From positions 62,001 to 126,000 of the forward strand of contig JAKLJX010000001.1 in assembly GCA_023150945.1 (NCBI GenBank): DNA of 64,000 nt. Direction: 5' to 3'. Made by a program: the position numbers and the translations under genes. The notes beneath the pieces were generated by a model. That model was given only the letters and a program-made list of their open reading frames with translations, was not told the origin of the DNA and searched no databases. This document shows positions 16,895-25,600 of the stretch, piece by piece; position 1 is the stretch's first letter, and every line of letters starts with the position of its first letter. Source of the DNA: a bacterium (GTDB lineage: Bacteria; Zhuqueibacterota; Zhuqueibacteria; Zhuqueibacterales; Zhuqueibacteraceae).

Positions 16895-18421
16895 ATGAGC
16901 AAATCACGAAGATACTCGAGTCTGATTTTCTTATTCATCGGGATCGTGATCGGCAGCCTGGCTTTTTCCAACTTCCACGAAGGGCCGCAGGCCCGAGCCT
17001 CCAGCACCGAAGCACCGGCCGGGCGGGCGACCGTGCCGCCCGCGCGCGATAAGGTCATCACCTCATTGCGCGATTTGAACAACGCGTTCGTCGATATCGC
17101 CGCCACCGTGAATCCCACCGTGGTCACCGTGTTTACCGAAAAGGTGTACCGTTTGCGCGGGCAAAGCCCGTTTGCTGCGCCCTTCTTCTTTGATCCCTTT
17201 GGCGATTTCTTTGGTGAAAATTCGCCCTTCGGCGGCCGGCGCCGCGAACGCAATGCGCCCGAGCAGCAGTTTCGCCAGCAGGGTTTGGGCTCGGGCGTGA
17301 TCGTGGGTGCGGACGGCTATGTCCTGACCAACAACCATGTCATTGCCGAGGCCGACAGCATCAACATCCGCACGATTGACGGCCGCACCCTGCCGGCGAA
17401 AGTGATCGGCGCCGATCCCAAGACCGACATTGCCGTGCTGCGAGTGAATGCGAAGAATCTGCCCGCCATCCGCCTGGGCGACAGCGAGAAGCTGCGCGTC
17501 GGTGAATGGGTGCTCGCGATCGGCAGCCCGCTGAGCGCCAATCTCGCCAGTACGGTCACGCAGGGCATTGTGAGCGCCAAGGGCCGTTCCAACGTTGGGC
17601 TGGCGCAATACGAGGATTTCATTCAGACCGATGCTGCGATCAATCCGGGCAATTCCGGCGGCGCGCTGATCAACCTCGACGGCGAGTTGGTCGGCATCAA
17701 CACCGCGATCGCCTCGCGCAGCGGAGGCTTTCAAGGGATTGGTTTCGCGGTACCGATCAACATGGCGCGCAGCGTGATGGAATCGCTGATCCAGCACGGC
17801 AAGGTGATCCGCGGCTGGCTGGGCGTCAGCATTCAAAGCGTGGATGAAGCGCTGGCCAAAGGCCTGAATTTGGACAAGCCGGAGGGCGTGATCGTCAGCG
17901 AAGTGGTGGAAGGCAGCCCGGCCGAGCGGGCGGGTTTGCGGCCCGAAGACGTCATTCTCGCTCTGAACGGCCGCAAGGTGAAGGACAACAGCCAACTGAG
18001 CGCGGACATCGCGGCGCTGGCGCCCGGCACACAGGTGACGCTGAGTGTGCGGCGTGACAATCGCATGCGGGAAGTAACGGTGACGTTGGGCGAACAGCCC
18101 GCGAATTTGGGCGAGCGTGGCAGCACGCGCTCACAAGAGGAATTGCTGGGCTTCACGGTCGAAACCCTCAACAGTCGTCTGGCGGAGCGCTACAACCTCG
18201 ACAACCGCCGCCGCGGAGTGGTGGTGACGGACATCGCTGCCGGCAGTTCAGCCTACCGCGCCGGCCTGCGCGAGGGTGATCTCATCCTTAAAGCCAATCG
18301 CCGCGCCGTGCAAAATGTGACGGAATTTCAGGAGGTGTTAAGCGATGCCAAAAAAGGCGACACCGTGCTTCTGCAAATCGCACGGGATGCCGGTACGCAG
18401 TTCCTGGCGTTTGAATTGTGA
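16895..18421 (+). CDS. DegP/HtrA family periplasmic serine protease with two PDZ domains
   Basis: The 508-residue protein starts at the ATG at 16895, preceded by AAGGAGAGTT. An N-terminal signal anchor (about 8-26) is followed by a linker and a trypsin-like domain with the complete triad: His148 in LTNNHVIAE, Asp178 in PKTDIAVLR and Ser254 in NPGNSGGAL. PDZ1 lies at about 290-375 and PDZ2 at about 425-508. A Phe-rich loop (SPFAAPFFFDPFGDFF) before the protease core corresponds to the LA loop that governs trimer/oligomer assembly in DegP/DegQ. It degrades or refolds damaged envelope proteins. It has its own terminator. Confidence 0.95.
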   Translation: MSKSRRYSSLIFLFIGIVIGSLAFSNFHEGPQARASSTEAPAGRATVPPARDKVITSLRDLNNAFVDIAATVNPTVVTVFTEKVYRLRGQSPFAAPFFFDPFGDFFGENSPFGGRRRERNAPEQQFRQQGLGSGVIVGADGYVLTNNHVIAEADSINIRTIDGRTLPAKVIGADPKTDIAVLRVNAKNLPAIRLGDSEKLRVGEWVLAIGSPLSANLASTVTQGIVSAKGRSNVGLAQYEDFIQTDAAINPGNSGGALINLDGELVGINTAIASRSGGFQGIGFAVPINMARSVMESLIQHGKVIRGWLGVSIQSVDEALAKGLNLDKPEGVIVSEVVEGSPAERAGLRPEDVILALNGRKVKDNSQLSADIAALAPGTQVTLSVRRDNRMREVTVTLGEQPANLGERGSTRSQEELLGFTVETLNSRLAERYNLDNRRRGVVVTDIAAGSSAYRAGLREGDLILKANRRAVQNVTEFQEVLSDAKKGDTVLLQIARDAGTQFLAFEL

Positions 18422-18830
18422 TCCCCTTGCCTGCAGCGTGTGTTTTGATATGTGATTCCAGTACGCCGGACCCGCCTGCACCAGCGGGTCCGGCGTCTTG
18501 TGCGGCATTGAATTCCCGCTTGGCCCTTGTCCGCCAGTGGGGGAGTATGATATGAAAAGGCTTGGTACCAAAAAATCCCCAAACCGTCTCCACCGTCTTC
18601 GCCTCTGTCGTAAGCTTGTCCCGGGGTAGGAAGGCTCGGCCAGTGTGTTACATCTGGCCGGATCGTCCAGGCAATGAAATCAGGCAACGTGTCCAGCAGT
18701 GCGCTGTGAGACCACCTTACTCTGCAATTCTCAAACCACCGCTTTCTTGATTATTCAAGCAGGAGTAGTCAACCAAATCGTTCCAGGGATGATCGTCTTT
18801 CTCTTTTGCTTCCCGTGAAAGGAGCACCGC
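18422..18830. other. Intergenic region with the degP-type gene terminator
   Basis: Apart from the hairpin at 18463-18496, I see no gene, promoter or repeat that I can support in this stretch. Confidence 0.5.
18463..18496 (+). terminator. Hairpin terminator after the HtrA gene
   Basis: A perfect 13-bp inverted repeat ACGCCGGACCCGC/GCGGGTCCGGCGT with an 8-nt loop starts 41 bp after the stop codon. The following CTTGTG is only weakly T-rich. Confidence 0.78.
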
Positions 18831-19157
18831 ATGCTGATGCGAAGAATTGCTGAGGCGGACAATTTTGTCGTGCGAACGTCCGATCTCAACGAATCACATT
18901 CTGGAACAATGACGAGCCTGGCACAACTGATTTCACCCCAACAACGGCAACGCTTTGTGAAGCAGGTATTCGGCGGCGACCCGGCGGCCTATGATCAGCT
19001 CATGCTCGAGTTGGACTCGGCATCCGACTGGCCGCAGGCGCATCGGTTGATCCGGCGGCATTTCCGCAAGCATCAAATCAATCCTTACCTCAAGGAGGCC
19101 GCTTCCCTTTCAAATCTCATCTACAAGCGCTACTATCCGCACGACGTGTACGTGTGA
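18831..19157 (+). CDS. Small hypothetical protein (108 residues)
   Basis: I do not recognise a family. The gene has a good ribosome site (AAAGGAGCACCGC before ATG) and its own terminator, so it is likely real. The protein is soluble, with a Gln/Arg-rich helix (SPQQRQRFVKQVFGGD) and a C-terminal half dominated by basic and aromatic residues (RRHFRKHQINPYLKEA, LIYKRYYPHDVYV). An internal ATG at codon 27 could be an alternative start. It lies about 300 bp before the unusual sigma-factor gene and may belong to the same system. Confidence 0.65.
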   Translation: MLMRRIAEADNFVVRTSDLNESHSGTMTSLAQLISPQQRQRFVKQVFGGDPAAYDQLMLELDSASDWPQAHRLIRRHFRKHQINPYLKEAASLSNLIYKRYYPHDVYV

Positions 19158-19197
19158 GCGCTGGCGCCGCATGGTCATTCCCTTCACCAATGTGAAC

Positions 19198-19254
19198 AAC
19201 CCCGCTTGTCATCGCTGGCAGAACAGCCCGCGAAGACTGGCGGGGTTTTCTTTT
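19198..19254 (+). terminator. Terminator after the small gene 18831-19157
   Basis: AACCCCGC (19198-19205) pairs with GCGGGGTT (19240-19247), and the right arm runs into TTTTCTTTT. The 34-nt loop can form an inner stem. It starts 41 bp after the stop codon. Confidence 0.78.
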
Positions 19255-19336
19255 GCTGCTGTTGGTTGCCGCCGGCGTCCTGAACGGCGTAAAACTTCGT
19301 CGCCACGATGAAGCCGGTAAATTTCGGGATTCGTGC

Positions 19337-19364
19337 TTGAAATTTGTAAAAGATCTATTATCCT
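19337..19364 (+). promoter_or_regulatory. Promoter of the membrane-sigma gene
   Basis: TTGAAA (19337-19342) and TATCCT (19359-19364) are 16 bp apart. A perfect 7-bp hairpin GAGATCG/CGATCTC (19385-19407) lies in the leader, before the AAGGAGG ribosome site. Confidence 0.5.
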
Positions 19365-19454
19365 GATCCCAGGTTCGCGCGGTTGAGATCGACGAAAGTG
19401 CGATCTCGCATAACTCCGGGTTGGCAGACATGTGTTTTGCTCAAGGAGGAACTC

Positions 19455-20294
19455 TTGAACGCCTTTGAATGCCTGGTTGCCGGACTTCGCCGCCTCCGGC
19501 AATCGCCTTCCCGCCCGCGCGCTGAGGCGGTATCATACCATCACCTGCTGCTTTGCGTTCTTGTCATCGTCATCCTCTGCTGGAATCCGGCTGCGGCTGG
19601 GATGGCCATTTTCCTTGGGATGGCTCTCTTGTTCACCGATTCATCCGATCTTGATCTGGTGCGAAGGTGTGCCCATGATCCCCATAACGAGGCACTCTGG
19701 CGCGAATTCAAAAGACGCTATGAGGGGGCCATCCGGCACAGTGTTGTTCGGACGCTGCAACGCCATAACCAGCACCATGCCGGCGCATTGCCGGCAGCCG
19801 TGGAAGACATTGTGCAGGATATCTACCTGCGGCTGCTGCAGCATAATTGCCGCGCCTTTCAGGTGTTCAAGGGTACCACTGAAGTGTCCTGGTTTTGTTA
19901 CCTGCGCGTCATCGCCACGCACATCACGCTCAATCACTTGCGCAACAAGAACGCGGGAAAGCGCCCTCCCATCGACCATTCGCTCGATGCCCGCACCGAT
20001 TTTGACCGCGAGCGGCAGTTGAACCAAGGCCGGACCACTGGCGATCACCAGTCGACGACCGACGAAGGCATTCGCATGATGGAATTGTACGATCAAATCA
20101 ACTACTGCCTGGATTTGGCCTTGCGTGGTCCCAACAAAGCGCGCGACAAGCTCCTGTTTCAGCTCTACTTCTTTGACGGTCTCAGTGTCGAGGAGATTGC
20201 CACCAACCAGGGAATCGGCATGACAGCGCATGCGGTGGAGGTCGCGATTAGCCGCGTGCGGCAGCGGCTGTCGCATTTTGTTGACTGGGTGTGA
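19455..20294 (+). CDS. Sigma-70 family (ECF-like) factor with an N-terminal membrane segment
   Basis: The best start is the TTG at 19455, which has AAGGAGG five bases upstream; this gives 279 residues. Residues about 28-60 are strongly hydrophobic (HHLLLCVLVIVILCW, then AGMAIFLGMALLF) and look like one or two membrane helices. They are followed by sigma region 2 (about 65-165, with AVEDIVQDIYLRLLQ and SWFCYLRVIATHITLNHLRN) and region 4 (about 235-275, LSVEEIATNQGIGM, VAISRVRQRL). Soluble ECF factors are normally near 190 residues. An internal ATG (codon 50 or 55) could give a shorter form that lacks most of the anchor. The next gene encodes a candidate anti-sigma factor. Confidence 0.82.
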   Translation: MNAFECLVAGLRRLRQSPSRPRAEAVSYHHLLLCVLVIVILCWNPAAAGMAIFLGMALLFTDSSDLDLVRRCAHDPHNEALWREFKRRYEGAIRHSVVRTLQRHNQHHAGALPAAVEDIVQDIYLRLLQHNCRAFQVFKGTTEVSWFCYLRVIATHITLNHLRNKNAGKRPPIDHSLDARTDFDRERQLNQGRTTGDHQSTTDEGIRMMELYDQINYCLDLALRGPNKARDKLLFQLYFFDGLSVEEIATNQGIGMTAHAVEVAISRVRQRLSHFVDWV

Positions 20295-20425
20295 CATTCG
20301 ATTTGCCGCTCCAACTTTTTTTGTGATAGAACTTGGGGTTTTGGTGTCTTTAAAGGCGAACGATCGAGCGCCTAACTTCCCAAATGAGCAGTTTCGAATT
20401 CCAGAGATTGACCGATCGCTGAGTC

Positions 20426-20459
20426 ATGGCTGTGCCGCAGTCCGGGCGGGCACAGCCAT
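20426..20459. terminator. Hairpin between the sigma gene and the anti-sigma-like gene
   Basis: A perfect 11-bp inverted repeat ATGGCTGTGCC/GGCACAGCCAT with a 12-nt loop lies in the 269-bp gap between the two genes. There is no T-run, so it may be an attenuator or processing site that sets the ratio of the two proteins. Confidence 0.55.
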
Positions 20460-20563
20460 CCTTCCATTCCTGTTCCTCTCAGAGCGAGGCAGCCAGGCCG
20501 GCGCGCGACGATTCTTGGGCTCCTGCCTGGAGCTGGGAGGAATGATATCACTCAAACTATAGC

Positions 20564-21742
20564 ATGTCGTACTTTCCGAATGGGAGATTGGGTGTGGATG
20601 AGCACTTTGATTTAGTTGCTTGGCTCGCTCGGCGTCGCAGGATGCTTGATGGTCAGAAAGCAAAGGCCATGGCCGAGCATCTCACCGCGTGTGAGAAATG
20701 CCGCCGACTGGATGAACTTGCCGCGCATCTCGAAGTCATCGCGCTGCAGAACTATCAGAAAGGTGAACGAAAAGTTGCCGACCGCTGCCCGGAGGTGGAA
20801 ACGCTGGCACTGTACTTTTCCGGTTTGCTGCCCTTCCTCAAGAAACGCAGGGTGGAACAACATTTGGCCGGTTGTGATTCGTGCCGCCATGTACTGGCGG
20901 AAATGATGCGGGCGGAATCCACCACCGCTGTCAGCGGTGAAGAATCCGTGGAACCGGCCCTGCAATCCGACAGCCACAGTGAGAGGGTTGTCGGACCGGC
21001 AGAAGGATCAAAACACGAGAGCGCTGCTGCAAGCAGTGAACTCACGGGAATTCCAGCGCAGGCGCCTGGACAATCCGCTCTCTGGATTACTCTCAAAGCT
21101 CGCTGGCGGCAGATGGACTTCAGGCCGCATCAGATGGCGGTGGCGGCAGTCGCTGTTTTGTTGCTAACCTTGACGGCGGGCCCCAAGTTGATCGTCTGGC
21201 GCAGCAATTATTCGGCACAGGCGGGGATGAAGCGGCTGGCGGAGCACCACGAAATCCGGCGGGGAGAATTGCGGTTTGCGGGCGATTTCCTGCCGGCAGA
21301 ACTGGCGCCGCGCAGCGGAGATTCCGCGGAAGAAGATGCCGCAGTTGCGCGGTTGCTGCAAAAGAGCCTGTGGTGGAACCAAAACAACCCAATTGCCAAA
21401 CGCGGTCAAGCCCTGCTTTCCTACTTCAATGGCGATTTCGCCACCGCCCGGCAAGGGTTGGCTGAATTGCTGGATAGCTCACGCAACGAAGCCGGGCTTT
21501 GGAATGACTTGGGGGTTGTGGCCGAGGCCGCGGGCGATACCACGCTGGCACTGGAGTATTTCAATCAAGCTCTGGCGAGCGATGCGACGTTGGCTGCGGC
21601 CCATTACAACCTGGCGGTGCTGCTGCAGAAGCTTGGCCGCCGGGTGGAAGCGCAGCGCGCATGGCAGCGCTATCAGCAAGTGCAAGATGACCCGGCTTGG
21701 CGACGGCGAGCAGCGGAGCGTGCACAGGAAAATTCAAGATGA
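20564..21742 (+). CDS. Anti-sigma-factor-like protein with two HxxxCxxC zinc motifs, a membrane helix and TPRs
   Basis: The 392-residue protein has two zinc-binding anti-sigma motifs: His39-Cys43-Cys46 (HLTACEKC) and His100-Cys104-Cys107 (HLAGCDSC). A Ser/Glu-rich linker, a membrane helix (about 188-210) and a C-terminal periplasmic part with TPR-like repeats (LWNDLGVVAEAAGDTTLALEYF and AAHYNLAVLLQKLGR) follow. Most anti-sigma factors have only one such motif. It presumably binds the sigma factor encoded just upstream and senses an envelope partner through its TPRs. The ATG at 20564 has a distant ribosome site; a GTG at 20594, with GGGAG eight bases before it, is an alternative start. Confidence 0.82.
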   Translation: MSYFPNGRLGVDEHFDLVAWLARRRRMLDGQKAKAMAEHLTACEKCRRLDELAAHLEVIALQNYQKGERKVADRCPEVETLALYFSGLLPFLKKRRVEQHLAGCDSCRHVLAEMMRAESTTAVSGEESVEPALQSDSHSERVVGPAEGSKHESAAASSELTGIPAQAPGQSALWITLKARWRQMDFRPHQMAVAAVAVLLLTLTAGPKLIVWRSNYSAQAGMKRLAEHHEIRRGELRFAGDFLPAELAPRSGDSAEEDAAVARLLQKSLWWNQNNPIAKRGQALLSYFNGDFATARQGLAELLDSSRNEAGLWNDLGVVAEAAGDTTLALEYFNQALASDATLAAAHYNLAVLLQKLGRRVEAQRAWQRYQQVQDDPAWRRRAAERAQENSR

Positions 21743-21886
21743 TGAATTTTTTCTGAGAGAGTTGTGAGTGCTCCCGCCTTTCCCGGGTCTTATCGTGGTG
21801 TACGGCGATGAAGTTCTCGAACCTCTCCCAGATGAAAGAATGACATCGTCACCACACGAGACGATGGGGTGTGGGGGAATGGGGGT

Positions 21887-21919
21887 ACGGGACGGGCTAC
21901 ACCTGTGGTCTCGTCCCGT
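21887..21919 (+). terminator. Terminator of the TPR anti-sigma gene
   Basis: ACGGGACG pairs perfectly with CGTCCCGT across a 17-nt loop and is followed by TCTTCTGTT. Confidence 0.62.
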
Positions 21920-21985
21920 TCTTCTGTTCATAATGATCGCCCGCAAGGGTGGCTCAAGGAAGTGCCAGGAGCGGTGCTTATGCCG

Positions 21986-22036
21986 TGAACGAGAAGCCAT
22001 TTTGCCAGAACGAGTGCAGAATGGCTTTCTCGTTCA
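21986..22036. terminator. Long hairpin between convergent genes
   Basis: TGAACGAGAAGCCATT (21986-22001) pairs with AATGGCTTTCTCGTTCA (22020-22036) with one bulged T, and the stem can extend by a G-U pair toward a 12-14-nt loop. It sits 32 bp past the zinc-ribbon gene's stop and could terminate both strands. Confidence 0.6.
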
Positions 22037-22067
22037 TGGGGGCAAGTATAAGGTTCCGGCCAGCAGG

Positions 22068-22349
22068 CTACTTTTTGAACAGTTGATCCAACTTCTTTCT
22101 GGCTTCGGCGGCGCGGTCAGCTCCCGGTTGGCGTGACTTGGCGGCCGCCTCGAAATAATCACAAAAGTTTCCCATCTCCTTGTCCTGCACCCATTCGGCC
22201 TGTGGCTCGCGGCACTGATGGTGGGCGTTGACATCATAGAAGCGGCAGTTGCGGCAGCAATGCAAATAGGCTGCGCATTTCGGACAGGTGTCCCGCCGGC
22301 CCGGTTTTCCCTCCAGTGAAATCTCCTTCCCACAAGAATAGCATTGCAT
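22068..22349 (-). CDS. Small cysteine-rich zinc-ribbon protein
   Basis: The 93-residue protein has paired cysteines CYSCG, CPKC, CCRNC and a later CREP and FCDYF, giving nine cysteines plus His-His in 65 residues. It then has a Lys/Arg/Ala-rich helical tail (ARKKLDQLFKK). This is the pattern of short zinc-binding proteins annotated only as hypothetical in several phyla. The ATG is preceded by GGGAGTGAGTT. It faces the anti-sigma gene and is monocistronic. Function is unknown; nucleic-acid binding is possible. Confidence 0.8.
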   Translation of the reverse strand: MQCYSCGKEISLEGKPGRRDTCPKCAAYLHCCRNCRFYDVNAHHQCREPQAEWVQDKEMGNFCDYFEAAAKSRQPGADRAAEARKKLDQLFKK

Positions 22350-22649
22350 AACTCACTCCCGATCGGTTGCGATTGGCTGCTGATTGGCTATTGCCCCGGC
22401 CTGTGCTGCAACTCGCCGGCAGGTCTCACCGGCGGGCTGAAATGTGTTTGCCGGGGCCAATTAACGAATAATTGCCCTCCCAAACAACCCCGGCGGCGAT
22501 AGTGCCGCCGTCCCGCTTGCCAAGCCGCGTGTCAAACCCAGCTTGCTTTCGATCCGAAAGGGAGGTTATATTGACTGCGGCCAATTGCGTGGAGAAATCT
22601 GCCATTTAACATTGTCAAGCTCATTCAACCTCAATTTGCAACCTCGCCT
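22350..22649. other. Divergent intergenic region upstream of lhr
   Basis: This region has starts on both sides. It carries a 6-bp hairpin GGCGGC/GCCGCC near 22492-22509 and the candidate lhr promoter at 22543-22572. Confidence 0.5.
22543..22572 (+). promoter_or_regulatory. Candidate promoter of the Lhr-type helicase gene
   Basis: TTGCTT (22543-22548) and TATATT (22567-22572) are 18 bp apart. The start codon is 78 bp downstream. The -35 is poor, but the -10 matches others in this window. Confidence 0.42.
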
Positions 22650-25600
22650 ATGCTGTCAGATCTCCCGTTTCATCCCGTCATTGCGAACTGGTTCAGTGAC
22701 AACTTCGGCGCGCCGAGTCCGCCACAGGCGCAGGGCTGGCCGGTGATTGCTGCCGGCCGCCATACGCTCATTCTCGCGCCCACCGGCTCGGGCAAGACGC
22801 TCGCCGCGTTTTTGTGGTGCCTCGATGATCTCTTTCGCCGCGGCCTGCAACAACCGCCCAAAGCATTCGGGCGCAACGCTGAAGGCATTCACACTCTCTA
22901 TGTTTCGCCGCTCAAGGCGCTGAACAACGACATTCACCGCAATTTGCAGCAGCCGTTGCATGGCATCCAGGAGGCCGGCCGGGCCAGCGGCCTCACGCCG
23001 CCCGCGATTCGCGCGCTGGTGCGCACCGGCGATACGCCCGCGGGCGAACGCCAAGCCATGCTCCGGCGGCCGCCGCATCTGCTCATCACCACGCCGGAAT
23101 CGCTTTATCTGCTGTTGACTTCGCGGGCGGGTCGGGAATTGTTTCGCGGCTTGCGTTATCTCATCGTTGATGAAATTCACGCCGTCAGCAGCAACAAACG
23201 CGGCGTCCATCTCAGCCTGTCGCTCGAGCGCCTGATGCCACTGTGCACGGCAGAGCCGGTGCGCATCGGTCTTTCCGCCACGCAAAGGCCGCTGGAGCGC
23301 ATCGCCGCCTTTCTCGGCGGGCAGGTGTTCCGGCCGGGAGAAGACCGCCCGCAGCCGCGTCCGGTCACGATCGTGGATTGCGGCCAGCGCAAGGAAATGG
23401 ACCTGCAGGTGATCTCGCCGGTGCCGGATTTCGGCGACCTGCCCGACGCCACCGTCTGGTACGCGGTGATCGACAAACTCTACGAGTTGATTCATGCCCA
23501 CCGCACCACGCTGGTGTTCGTGAACATGCGCGGCCAGACCGAGCGCGTCGCCCGCTTGCTGAATGAAAAACACCGCGACGCCACCGGCGATCCCGAGGCC
23601 GAGCTCGCGCTCGCGCATCACGGCAGCCTGGCGCGCGAGCGCCGCTATGAGATCGAAGCGCGGCTGAAGGCAGGCGACATTCCGGCGGTCATTGCCACCG
23701 CCTCGCTCGAACTCGGCATCGATATCGGCAGCATCGATTTGGTCGTGCAGCTCGAATCGCCGCGCACGGTGGCGGCGGCATTGCAGCGCGTCGGCCGCAG
23801 CGGCCACTTGCTGCACGCGACCAGCAAGGGCCGGCTGCTGCCGTTGTATCCCGCGGATCTGGATGATGCCGTCACCCTCGCCCGCTGCATGCACGCCGGT
23901 GACATCGAAGAGACCGTGATCCCCGAGAATTGCCTGGACGTGCTCAGCCAGCAGCTCGTCGCCGAAGTGGCGATGCGCGATTGGTCGCGGCTGGAACTCT
24001 ACCGCCTGGTGTGCCACAGCTATTGCTATCGCCAACTCTCGCTGGCGATGTTCGACACCGTGCTCGAGATGCTCGCCGGCCGCTACGCCGAAGCACCGTT
24101 GCGCGCATTGCAGCCCCGCCTCACCTGGGATCGCATCAACGACCGGTTGATCGCCCGCCGCGGCGCGCGCCTGCTCGCCACGCTCAATGCTGGCACCATT
24201 CCCGATCGCGGCTATTACGCCGTCTATCTCGCCGACAGCAACACCAAGCTCGGTGAGATGGAGGAAGAATTCGTATTCGAATCGCGCGTGCACGACGTCT
24301 TCTACCTGGGCAGCAGCGAGTGGCGCATCGATGCCATCGAGCGTGATCGCCTCATCGTCTCGCCGGTGCGTGCGGTCAGGCCGCGGCCGCCGTTCTGGCG
24401 CGGCGAAAATCTGTTGCGCGATTATGCCACCAGTCTGAAAATCGGCGCGTTCCGCCGGGAGTTGATCGAGCACCTCGATCGCGGCGACAGTGTGGCGTGG
24501 CTGCAGCAGCAGGGCTTCACCGATGCCGCCATTGCCGCCAATCTCGCGGACTACTTTGCGCGCCAGCGGGACTACACCGGCGCCATCGCCAACGACCGGG
24601 AAATCGTCGCGGAGTGGTATCGCGATCACGCCGAAGAGTCCAGTTTGATCGTGCACGCGCCCTTCGGCAGCCGCGTCAACGGCGCCTGGGCCATTGCCCT
24701 GTGCCGCGTGCTGGAGAAACGCCACCAGGCGGAAGTGCAGTACACCTACAACGACGACGGCATCGTGCTGCGCCTGCCCGATACCGGCGCGCCGCCCGCG
24801 CTCGCCGAACTCCTGCAATTGCCTCCCGAAGTGATCGAACAAAGCCTGCTGGAAACCGTGAGCACCAGCGCCCTGTTCACCACGCAATTTCGCTACAATG
24901 CCAGCCGTGCGTTGCTGCTGCCGCGCGCGCGCGCCGGCAAGCGCGTGCCGCTCTGGCTGCAACGGTTGCGCGCCGCCGATCTGCTGCAGGTGGTGCGCGA
25001 GTTCCCGGACTTTCCCATTCTCCTTGAAACCTATCGTGATTGCCTGCAGGGCATTTTTGATCTGCCTGCGCTGCGTCACGTCTTGTCCGCCCTGCAGGCG
25101 CAGGAGCTCCGGCTGCATATCGCGGAAACGGCGCGGCCCTCGCCCATGGCCTCAGGCCTGCTGTTTCGCCTGACCTCGGAGAATCTCTACGAATTCGATC
25201 GCAATCGCGCGCCCGCGCAAGCCGCGGAGGTGAGCAGCGCACTGCTCGCGGAAATCCTGGCGCAGGAAACCATTCCCTCGCTGATCACCCCCGAGCTGGT
25301 GAAGGCATTGGAAGCACGCTGGCAATGCTTGACGCCGGAGACGCAAGCAGCCTCGGCAGAGGATCTGTTTGTCCTCATCGAAAAACTCGGCCCGCTGCCG
25401 GAGGCTGAACTGCAGCGCCGCAGCCGCGACGATATTTCACCCTGGCTGGCGAAGCTGCAGCAGGAGAAGCGCATCATCGCTCTGCCAGCTCCTCTTGCCG
25501 GTTGGATCGCCGCCACCGACGCGCCGCTGTTTCACGATCCTTTCACGCTTGCCAACGTTCGGGTGTTGGTGCAACGCCTGTTGCGCAGCCGCGGCCCATT

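Larger units (their letters stand above)
21743..22067. other. Convergent intergenic region with two hairpins
   Basis: The region lies between the TPR anti-sigma gene and the leftward zinc-ribbon gene. It contains only the two hairpins listed at 21887-21919 and 21986-22036. Confidence 0.6.

Noticed and set aside
22656-25118. 820-codon open frame on the minus strand inside lhr
   Set aside because: It is antisense to the helicase and shows only its mirrored GC-rich codons (Arg, Gln, Ala, Gly runs), no ribosome site and no family motif.
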